This document shows positions 53,501 to 59,654 of a stretch of DNA of 64,000 nt, in pieces. The stretch's first letter is position 1, and each line of letters starts with the position of its first letter. Position numbers and translations under genes: made by a program. The notes beneath the pieces are model-generated. The model saw only the letters and a program-made list of their open reading frames with translations, made no database searches and was not told the DNA's origin. The stretch comes from Bacteroides fragilis. GTDB lineage: Bacteria; Bacteroidota; Bacteroidia; Bacteroidales; Bacteroidaceae. Location of the stretch: assembly GCF_019583405.1 (NCBI RefSeq), contig NZ_SZUU01000010.1, forward strand, positions 112,041 to 176,040. The letters run 5' to 3'.

Positions 53501-53705
53501 ACAGGGTTCGGAGATGTGGAGTCCGATGGCGATTGCCGTAATTGGCGGTTTGACGGTTTCTACCATTCTGACCTTGATTCTCATCCCTACTTTATACTGT
53601 GTGTTTGCCGGTACAGGTATCAAGCATCAGCGTAAAGTGTTGAGACGCAAACGTGAGCTGGAAGCTTACTTTGAAGAGCATAAAGATGAAATGATTAAGA
53701 AATAA
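50547..53705 (+). CDS. RND efflux pump permease, HAE1 (AcrB-like) family
   Basis: 1052 residues with the duplicated RND layout: 12 spans and two large periplasmic loops. Proton-relay residues are present: D399-D400 in GMVVDDAIVVLEN of span 4, and K932 in IGIVVKNGIVLIDY of span 10. Drug-type rather than metal-type motifs place it with HAE1 pumps, which export hydrophobic and amphiphilic compounds; the real substrate is unknown. It follows the adaptor by 97 nt and is followed 18 nt later by a PII-like gene. Confidence 0.95.
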   Translation: MSLYEGAVKKPIMTSLCFLAVVIFGLFSLSKLPIDLYPDIDTNTIMVMTAYPGASASDIENNVTRPLENTLNAVSNLKHITSRSSENMSLITLEFEYGNDIDVLTNDVRDKLDMVSSQLPDDVENPIIFKFSTDMIPIVLLSVQANESQSALYKILDDRVVNPLARIPGVGTVSISGAPQREIQVYCDPNKLEAYNLTIETISSIIGAENKNIPGGNFDIGNETYSLRVEGEFDDSRQLEDVVVGSYNGANIYLRDVARVVDTVEERAQETYNNGVKGAMIVVQKQSGANSVDISKKVAEALPKLQKNLPSDVKLGVIVDTSDNILNTIDSLAETVLYALLFVVIVVFLFLGRWRATLIICITIPLSLIASFIYLAVTGNTINIISLSSLSIAIGMVVDDAIVVLENVTTHIERGSDPKQAAVHGTNEVAISVIASTLTMIAVFFPLTMVSGMSGVMFKQLGWMMCAIMFISTVAALSLTPMLCSQLLRLQKKQSKTFKLLFGPIEKGLDALDTGYAHMLNWAVRHRPIVIFGCIVFFVVSLFCAKSIGTEFFPAQDNARIAVQLELPIGTRKELAQEISEKLTNQWLNKYKGVMTVCNYTVGQADSDNTWASMQDNGSHIISFNISLVDPGDRDISLEQVCDEMREDLKKYPEFSKAQVILGGSNTGMSAQASADFEVYGYSMEETDSVAARLKRELLNVKGVSEVNISRSDYQPEYQVDFDREKLALHGLNLATAGNYLRNRINGAIASKYREDGDEYDIKVRYAPEHRTSIESIENILIYNSRGEAVRVKELGKVVERFAPPTIERKDRERIVTVSAVISGEALGNVVNAGNAIIDKMDIPSDVTIQVAGSYEDQQDSFRDLGTLAILIVVLVFIVMAAQFESLTYPFIIMFSLPFAFSGVLMALFFTKSTLSVMSLLGAIMLIGIVVKNGIVLIDYITLCRERGLAVLNSVVTAGKSRLRPVLMTTATTVLGMIPMAIGGGQGSEMWSPMAIAVIGGLTVSTILTLILIPTLYCVFAGTGIKHQRKVLRRKRELEAYFEEHKDEMIKK

Positions 53706-53723
53706 TAAAGAAGAAATCAAGAT

Positions 53724-54017
53724 ATGAAATCAGTATTAATCACATTCGATCAGGCTTATTTCGAACGTATCATTGCTTTGCTGGACCGTTTGAGTTGCCG
53801 TGGTTTCACCTATTTGGAACGGGTGCAGGGACGTGGCTCGAAGACAGGCGATCCCCACTTCGGCAGCCATGCCTGGCCCAGTATGTGTTCGGCCATCATC
53901 ACGGTGGTGGACGACAAGAAGGTTGACCCGTTGCTGGATGCATTGCATAAGATGGACATGCAGACAGAGCAGCTTGGCCTGAGAGCTTTTGTCACCAACG
54001 TGGAGCGGAGCATTTAA
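53724..54017 (+). CDS. PII-like small protein linked to the RND pump
   Basis: 97 residues with the ferredoxin-like PII layout: a first strand MKSVLITFDQAYFERIIALLD, a helix, the segment GFTYLERVQGRGSKTGDPHFGSHAWPS in the place of the T-loop, then SAIITVVDDKKVDPLLDAL. The T-loop is short and lacks the uridylylated Tyr setting of GlnB/GlnK, so nitrogen control is unlikely. It lies 18 nt after the RND gene and before the operon's terminator, so it belongs to the efflux operon. PII-like proteins next to export pumps form a known separate group; the ligand is not established. It may sense or gate the pump (inference). Confidence 0.75.
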   Translation: MKSVLITFDQAYFERIIALLDRLSCRGFTYLERVQGRGSKTGDPHFGSHAWPSMCSAIITVVDDKKVDPLLDALHKMDMQTEQLGLRAFVTNVERSI

Positions 54018-54038
54018 CGCCTGCCGACAGATAACATC

Positions 54039-54083
54039 AGAGGAGAATCTCATTAATTTAATGTAGATTCTCCTCTCTTTTTA
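54039..54083 (+). terminator. Terminator of the efflux operon
   Basis: AGAGGAGAATCT (54039-54050) pairs with AGATTCTCCTCT (54065-54076); the inner CATTAA/TTAATG continues the stem. CTTTTTAT follows. Very strong. Confidence 0.9.
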
Positions 54084-54094
54084 TGGGTTTTATC

Positions 54095-54102
54095 TATCTT
54101 TG
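54095..54102 (+). promoter_or_regulatory. -7 box for the SGNH-SGNH-MBOAT cassette
   Basis: TATCTTTG at 54095-54102, exact. No good -33 box at the usual distance, where the preceding terminator's tail lies. ATG follows 28 nt later. Confidence 0.45.
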
Positions 54103-54129
54103 CAACTTCTTATTAAATTAAGAGCGTGC

Positions 54130-55503
54130 ATGAAAAATTATTTGAAATATTCGTTGTGGCTGACATTGATTGTCTTGTTTGCATTGATCGGAATGCACTG
54201 GCTGCCGGCTATAACGATCGACGGACATACAATGAGACGGGTAGATTTGCTGAGTGATGTCCGTATGCCTGAACCTGATAAAGATGAAGCGGAAGCAGAC
54301 AGCCTGCCTCCGGTCCCGGTAGTGAAACCTGCATTTGTAGATACGTGTCGCAGTGGGATGACCTGTATCGAAGATTATAGTGACTCTACGATGCGGGGAA
54401 TGACTCCTTTTTATCGTGCCTTGGACGAGATTCAATCGAAAGGCCGGTTGGTGCGGATAGCGGTATTTGGCGATTCTTTTATTGAGGCAGATATTTTCAC
54501 TGCCGATCTTCGTGAGATGTTGCAGAAACGTTTCGGTGGGTGTGGTGTCGGTTTTGTTACCATTACTTCGATGACCAGTGGATACCGTCCGACGGTACGT
54601 CATTCTTTTGGCGGATGGTCCAGTCATGCGGTGACCGATAGCGTTTATTTCGACAAAAAGAAGCAAGGAGTTTCCGGACACTACTTCGTTCCTCGTGAAG
54701 GGGCTTATGTCGAACTCCGGGGACAGAATAAATATGCTTCTCTGCTCGATACTTGCCAGACAGCTTCCATCTTTTTCTATAACAAAGGCGAAGTCAGCCT
54801 TTCCGTTCGTGTCAACCGTGGTGAGACTGATACACGGGAATTCCCTTCTACCGGAAGTTTGCAGCAGATGAAGGTAAACGGTCGCATCGGCTCGGTGCGC
54901 TGGGATATCAATCAGGCAGATTCTACTTTATTTTATGGATTGGCAATGGATGGTACACAAGGGATTATTGTCGACAATTTCTCGTTGCGCGGCAGTTCGG
55001 GACTTTCGCTTCGCAGCATTCCGTCAAAGATGTTGCAAGAGTTTAATGCCCAGCGTCCCTACGACTTGATTATTCTGGAATATGGTCTGAATGTTGCGAC
55101 CGAGCGGGGACGGAACTACGATCCTTATAAGAAAGGCCTTCTTACGGCCATAAACCACTTGAAAGAGTGTTTTCCACAATCCGGTTTTTTGTTGCTGAGT
55201 GTGGGTGACCGCGATTATAAGACCGATACCGGCGAATTACGCACGATGCCCGGTGTGAAAAACCTGATTCGCTATCAGCAAAGCATAGCAGCGGAAAGCG
55301 GAATTGCTTTCTGGAACATGTTTGAGGCTATGGGAGGTGACGGAAGTATGGCAGGGTTGGTACATGCCAAGCCTTCTTTGGCTAATTATGATTATACACA
55401 CATCAACTTCCGGGGTGGACGTCACCTGGCAGGACTACTATACGAAACATTGATTTATGGAAAAGAACAGTATGAAAGGAGAAAGGCCTATGAGGCTGAA
55501 TAA
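54130..55503 (+). CDS. SGNH-hydrolase-like membrane-anchored protein
   Basis: 457 residues from ATG 54130. One N-terminal membrane span (about residues 8-27) leaves the rest outside the inner membrane. SGNH blocks can be seen: GDS at 114-116 (AVFGDSFIEAD), YGLN at 318-321 in place of the GxND block, and DYTH (D421, H424) as the Asp-His pair. This layout is that of AlgX/AlgJ-type acetyltransferases that work with MBOAT proteins. It overlaps the start of the second SGNH gene; all three genes likely form one unit. The polymer it acts on is unknown. Confidence 0.75.
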   Translation: MKNYLKYSLWLTLIVLFALIGMHWLPAITIDGHTMRRVDLLSDVRMPEPDKDEAEADSLPPVPVVKPAFVDTCRSGMTCIEDYSDSTMRGMTPFYRALDEIQSKGRLVRIAVFGDSFIEADIFTADLREMLQKRFGGCGVGFVTITSMTSGYRPTVRHSFGGWSSHAVTDSVYFDKKKQGVSGHYFVPREGAYVELRGQNKYASLLDTCQTASIFFYNKGEVSLSVRVNRGETDTREFPSTGSLQQMKVNGRIGSVRWDINQADSTLFYGLAMDGTQGIIVDNFSLRGSSGLSLRSIPSKMLQEFNAQRPYDLIILEYGLNVATERGRNYDPYKKGLLTAINHLKECFPQSGFLLLSVGDRDYKTDTGELRTMPGVKNLIRYQQSIAAESGIAFWNMFEAMGGDGSMAGLVHAKPSLANYDYTHINFRGGRHLAGLLYETLIYGKEQYERRKAYEAE

Positions 55504-56386
55504 ACGGTTGGGGGTGTTACTCCTTTTGTTTTCCGGAATTTTTTCGGTTCAGGCACAAGATCTTTTGCCTGCCTGCCCGCGGATGGACAAGGGTACGAAA
55601 GCCTGCAAGCCGATGCGTGAACCGGGGGCGCTGGGAGATACTGTTTCTGTGAAAGTTACTTTTCCCATAGCCTTCAGAGGAGTGGGGAGAAATGAAATCA
55701 TAGACAGCCTGGGAGTGTTGACTCCCATACTTGAGCGTTTACGGCTGGTGCAAAACGGAAGTTCGGAGGATACCGTACGTATTGTTCATATTGGTGACAG
55801 CCACATACGCGGACACATCTTTCCCCGTACTACCGGTGCCCGGCTGACAGAAACATTTGGAGCGGTGTCCTATACGGATATGGGAGTCAATGGAGCTACT
55901 TGCCTGACGTTTACTCATCCTGACCGTATTGCGGCTATTGCAGCCTTGAAACCCGAGCTGTTGGTTCTTTCGTTTGGAACGAATGAAAGTCATAACCGGA
56001 AGTACAATTCGAATGTGCATTACCGGCAGATGGAGGAACTGCTCGGATTGTTGCGCGACAGTTTGCCAAATGTACCTATCTTGCTGACTACTCCTCCGGG
56101 ATCTTACGAGAGTTTCCGTCAACGTCGCCGGTGTCGTACTTATGCTGTCAATCCCCGTACGGTAACAGCAGTGAACACAATCCATGATTTTGCCCGCCGC
56201 CACAAGTTGGTGGTGTGGGATATGTACAATATCGTAGGCGGAAGCCTGCGTGCCTGCAAAAACTGGATAGATGCGGGACTGATGCGTCCGGATCATGTGC
56301 ACTATCTTCCCGAAGGCTATACACTTCAGGGAGAATTATTATATGAAGCCATTATTAAAGCCTATAATGAGTATGTTTCCCATTGA
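55490..56386 (+). CDS. SGNH/GDSL hydrolase-like secreted protein
   Basis: 298 residues from ATG 55490, where a signal peptide begins (MRLNKRLGVLLLLFSGIFSV, cleavage after QAQ). Catalytic blocks: G102-D103-S104-H105 (HIGDSHIRG), G163-T164-N165 (SFGTNESHN) and D268-H269-V270-H271 (PDHVHYLPEGY), so Ser, Asn and the Asp-His pair are all present. Earlier in-frame ATGs at 55457 and 55472 would put a charged stretch before the signal peptide. It overlaps the previous gene by 14 bases and the next by about 20, which suggests coupled translation. Confidence 0.8.
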   Translation: MRLNKRLGVLLLLFSGIFSVQAQDLLPACPRMDKGTKACKPMREPGALGDTVSVKVTFPIAFRGVGRNEIIDSLGVLTPILERLRLVQNGSSEDTVRIVHIGDSHIRGHIFPRTTGARLTETFGAVSYTDMGVNGATCLTFTHPDRIAAIAALKPELLVLSFGTNESHNRKYNSNVHYRQMEELLGLLRDSLPNVPILLTTPPGSYESFRQRRRCRTYAVNPRTVTAVNTIHDFARRHKLVVWDMYNIVGGSLRACKNWIDAGLMRPDHVHYLPEGYTLQGELLYEAIIKAYNEYVSH

Positions 56387-57860
56387 TATCGATTTTAGCC
56401 GCCTGTTGGAGGCCTTTAAATACAATCCGGATGCTCCGATGATATTCAGCAGTGGAATTTTCCTTTGGCTCTTCGCTGCGTTCATGGTAATCTATACACT
56501 GTTGCAGCACCGCAACACAGCGCGTATTTTATTTGTCGCTCTTTTCTCTTATTATTTTTATTATAAGAGTAGTGGTACTTATTTCTTCCTGCTCGCCATT
56601 GTCACCGTTACCGATTTTGTGATAGCCTGGCTGATGGATCGGACCGATGTCCGCTGGAAGCGTAAACTATGGGTAATACTTAGTGTATCGGTCAATTTAG
56701 GATTGCTCTGCTACTTCAAATACACTAATTTTCTTGGTGGTGTCATTGCTTCGCTGATGGGGGGAGAGTTCACCGCACTCGATATCTTTTTGCCTGTCGG
56801 CATCTCTTTCTTCACCTTCCAGTCGTTAAGTTATACTATCGATGTTTACCGGAGAGAGATCAAGCCCCTTACCAGTTTACTGGACTATGCCTTTTATGTT
56901 TCTTTCTTTCCTCAGTTGGTGGCAGGCCCTATCGTGCGGGCACGCGATTTTATTCCGCAAATTCGTAAACCATTGTATGTGTCACAAGAGATGTTCGGTA
57001 GAGGCATTTTCCTGATTGTCGCCGGATTGTTCAAAAAAGCGGTTATTTCCGATTATATCAGTGTCAACTTTGTGGAGCGTATTTTTGACAATCCTACGCT
57101 TTATTCGGGAGTTGAGAATCTGATGGGACTTTATGGTTATGCCTTGCAGATTTATTGTGATTTTTCAGGATACAGTGATATGGCAATCGGTATCGCCCTT
57201 TTGCTTGGTTTTCATTTCAATCTGAATTTTAATTCTCCGTATAAGTCAGCCTCGATCACCGAGTTCTGGAGGCGTTGGCACATTTCGTTGTCGAGTTGGT
57301 TGCGCGATTATCTTTATATCTCCTTGGGGGGTAACCGACATGGAAAGTTCCGTCAGTATCTCAATCTGATTATTACCATGTTTCTCGGTGGATTGTGGCA
57401 CGGGGCTTCCTGGAATTTTGTATTGTGGGGCACTTTTCATGGTGTGGCACTTGCTCTACACAAAGCGTGGATGTCTATCGCCGGAAGGAAAAAAGGGGAG
57501 ACCAGTCACGGCATTCGGCGGGTATTGGGTGTCATTATTACCTTCCACTTTGTTTGTTTCTGCTGGATTTTCTTCCGTAACGCCGATTTTCATAATTCAA
57601 TGGATATGTTGAACCAGATTTTTACGGCTTTTCGTCCCCAGCTTTTTCCGCAACTGATTGAGGGATATTGGCGGGTATTTGCACTGATGGTAGTCGGGTT
57701 TCTGCTTCATTTTGCTCCGGATAGTTGGGAAAATGCTGTTTGTCGTGGAGTTATCAAACTCCCTTTCCTTGGCAAGGCCCTTGTGATGGTGGCTATGATC
57801 TATCTGGTTATCCAAATGAAGAGTAGTGAAATTCAGCCGTTCATCTACTTCCAGTTCTGA
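56367..57860 (+). CDS. MBOAT family O-acyltransferase (AlgI-like)
   Basis: 497 residues from ATG 56367; 56343 and 56373 are other possible starts, all within the end of the previous gene. It is a multi-span protein with the family blocks SYTIDVYRREIKPLTSLLDYAFYVSFFPQLVAGP-like segment, YCDFSGYSDMAIGIALLLGF, FWRRWHISLSSWLRDYLYI and the catalytic His H345 in GGLWHGASWNF. AlgI-type proteins pass acetyl groups across the inner membrane to a partner SGNH protein that acetylates an exported polymer; the two SGNH genes upstream fit this role. Confidence 0.9.
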   Translation: MSMFPIDIDFSRLLEAFKYNPDAPMIFSSGIFLWLFAAFMVIYTLLQHRNTARILFVALFSYYFYYKSSGTYFFLLAIVTVTDFVIAWLMDRTDVRWKRKLWVILSVSVNLGLLCYFKYTNFLGGVIASLMGGEFTALDIFLPVGISFFTFQSLSYTIDVYRREIKPLTSLLDYAFYVSFFPQLVAGPIVRARDFIPQIRKPLYVSQEMFGRGIFLIVAGLFKKAVISDYISVNFVERIFDNPTLYSGVENLMGLYGYALQIYCDFSGYSDMAIGIALLLGFHFNLNFNSPYKSASITEFWRRWHISLSSWLRDYLYISLGGNRHGKFRQYLNLIITMFLGGLWHGASWNFVLWGTFHGVALALHKAWMSIAGRKKGETSHGIRRVLGVIITFHFVCFCWIFFRNADFHNSMDMLNQIFTAFRPQLFPQLIEGYWRVFALMVVGFLLHFAPDSWENAVCRGVIKLPFLGKALVMVAMIYLVIQMKSSEIQPFIYFQF

Positions 57861-57899
57861 TACATTCTGTACCGGTTGGGGCAAGGGAGAGAAAAAGAA

Positions 57900-57929
57900 A
57901 CCGGAAACCTCCTCACGGAGCTTTCCGGT
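57900..57929 (+). other. Hairpin after the MBOAT gene
   Basis: ACCGGAAA (57900-57907) and TTTCCGGT (57922-57929) with inner CTCC/GGAG and a TCAC loop. The stem is strong, but no T-run follows. Confidence 0.5.
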
Positions 57930-57942
57930 GCAACACTAAAAG

Positions 57943-57998
57943 TACCGGGCAGGCAGAGAACTAGGTAAAACTCCTGCCTGTGTGTTCCGGTATATTTT
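57943..57998 (+). terminator. Terminator region between the MBOAT and DUF4369 genes
   Basis: Outer TACCGG (57943-57948) with CCGGTA (57987-57992) and inner CAGGCAG (57950-57956) with CTGCCTG (57974-57980), followed by TATTTTCC. It lies between convergent genes and could serve both. Confidence 0.55.
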
Positions 57999-58000
57999 CC

Positions 58001-58576
58001 CTAACCGATGCCGAGTGTTTTTCGTGCTTCGGCCTGTTGCTTTTCGTTTAGTTTGTTTTGATAGGCTTTATATAAATACTTTCCTACAGGGCTGCTGGCG
58101 TGTTTCACAATCTGTTCCAACACAAATCCCGCAAAAGCTTCTTTAATTTCTTTTATCTCTTTCCCGGTGAAATCCCGGTCTTTGAACCGGTCGATGGCTA
58201 CCAAGGTCTGCATCATCTCCTCGTTCAGTCCGGTGCCTTCCACCAGTACGATGTCTCCTACTTTTGTGTTGATCTCTCCCGGTTCCAGAACTATGGGTAG
58301 AGTGATGGGGAACCGGTCGCTGTCAGTTTCCTGAATAAAGAGTTCCCTCACTTCAGGAGCATTTATTTTTCCACTGAACACAAAGCGTCCTTCACTCACC
58401 GTAGTGCTGTCATATCTCACTGTGCCTTTGACAGCATCTTGCAGATAGATGGTTCTGCCTTCCAGTTTCTCGTTGGTCACTATTCCTCTGAGGTGGTAAG
58501 TCCCTTCTTGGGGTGCATGGTTGCAGGCTCCCATTATGAGGACTATCAACAAAATTCCTGTGAGTTCTCTTTTCAT
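58001..58576 (-). CDS. DUF4369 domain lipoprotein
   Basis: 191 residues. Lipobox LIMGAC with Cys18. The DUF4369 region follows: YHLRGIVTNEKLEGRTIYLQD, DSTTVSEGRFVFSGKI, and VLEPGEINTKVGD. Many Bacteroides proteins join this domain to a thioredoxin-like one; here the protein ends after a helical region of about 70 residues and there is no CxxC thioredoxin motif, so it is a short form. The gene lies just downstream of the terminator of the beta-barrel gene, and no TAnnTTTG promoter was found, so it may depend on read-through. Confidence 0.8.
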   Translation of the reverse strand: MKRELTGILLIVLIMGACNHAPQEGTYHLRGIVTNEKLEGRTIYLQDAVKGTVRYDSTTVSEGRFVFSGKINAPEVRELFIQETDSDRFPITLPIVLEPGEINTKVGDIVLVEGTGLNEEMMQTLVAIDRFKDRDFTGKEIKEIKEAFAGFVLEQIVKHASSPVGKYLYKAYQNKLNEKQQAEARKTLGIG

Positions 58577-58603
58577 CTTCTTCTTATCTATCCTATGGTT
58601 TAG

Positions 58604-58645
58604 AAAAAATCACCCCATACATACCCGAAGGTAGAACGGGGTGAT
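58604..58645 (-). terminator. Terminator of the lipoprotein/beta-barrel operon
   Basis: Read on the minus strand: ATCACCCC (58645-58638), a 21 nt loop, GGGGTGAT (58616-58609), then TTTTT. It begins 23 nt after the barrel gene stop. Confidence 0.8.
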
Positions 58646-58668
58646 CTTTCGTAGTATTCTGGACTTAT

Positions 58669-59631
58669 TTAAAATCTAAATCCTATTTTCAGGTTGGGCA
58701 GAGCAAACAAGTTGATGTTGTGATGTCCTACCTTATAGAGGGGTGTTCCTTTCGGGATAATCTGAATCATGTCGTAGCGATAAGCTACCGGTTGAACTTC
58801 AAATCCCAGGATCAGTCCTTTGCTGAGGCTGTATTCGATACCCGCAACGGCTGCTGCGCGTAAACCGAATATCTGTCCGGCTTTGCTGTTGGGGATATAA
58901 ACCTCCAGGGGAGTACCTGTGACGTCTCCATCGTCTACGACCGGACTATTGTCCTGTCCGCTCGGATCTTGACTCGGTTGTAAATTGGTATCATCTCCAT
59001 CTGTGTCCATATCTTTATCATTTACCATGACTCCGGTATACGGAAGTGTGGTTTCTATTCTTCCCATTTGCCAGCCCAGCAGGCCACCTACATACAGATT
59101 GATGCGTTCGTTTTTTGTGTTGAAGTAATAGTTTGAGCCAATATTAACCGACCAGTTGTTTTTGATTCTGCCTTCCATATATTGAAGAGCCGGAATCTGC
59201 ATATCGGTAACCGTCTTGTCTCCCTCGATATAATCCTTTTTGGGGGTTACACCGATGTTCATGCTGAACATCAGATTAACATCCCAACGGTCTGTCAGGA
59301 AGTATTTTCCCTGTATACCGATGATATTGACCAAATTATTAGAATTCAAATCTCCCAGTTGAAGGTAAGTAGCCGGATCGGATGACTGGTGTCCGGATGT
59401 ATTGCCTAATCCTACATTCGGAAAGCTATAGTTTTGTCCGTTCCAGTAGGTAGGCAACAGATAGTTCTCCGTATTGTTGTTGAACATCTGCGAACTACCC
59501 AGTATCATGGATACTTGCCACTGGCCTTTTTTAGGAGCAAACGACGCATCATCGCTGCTGCTGTATTGCTGCGCCATCACAGGCGCAACAGTACATACAG
59601 ACAGAAGGATTATGCATAGTTTCTTTATCAT
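58669..59631 (-). CDS. Outer-membrane beta-barrel protein
   Basis: 320 residues. Signal peptide MIKKLCIILLSVCTVAPVMA, then alternating beta strands (WQVSMILGSSQMF, RWDVNLMFSMNIGVTP, WSVNIGSNYYF, INLYVGGLLGWQMG) and a final strand ending LPNLKIGFRF, with the C-terminal Phe of outer-membrane barrels. A loop rich in Asp/Gly (about residues 208-240) is surface-like. It lies 23 nt downstream of the coiled-coil lipoprotein gene, so it shares its switchable transcript. It resembles the barrel partners of Bacteroides surface-layer-type lipoproteins (inference). Confidence 0.8.
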   Translation of the reverse strand: MIKKLCIILLSVCTVAPVMAQQYSSSDDASFAPKKGQWQVSMILGSSQMFNNNTENYLLPTYWNGQNYSFPNVGLGNTSGHQSSDPATYLQLGDLNSNNLVNIIGIQGKYFLTDRWDVNLMFSMNIGVTPKKDYIEGDKTVTDMQIPALQYMEGRIKNNWSVNIGSNYYFNTKNERINLYVGGLLGWQMGRIETTLPYTGVMVNDKDMDTDGDDTNLQPSQDPSGQDNSPVVDDGDVTGTPLEVYIPNSKAGQIFGLRAAAVAGIEYSLSKGLILGFEVQPVAYRYDMIQIIPKGTPLYKVGHHNINLFALPNLKIGFRF

Positions 59632-59654
59632 ATATATTCTTCTTTAATTTTTTA

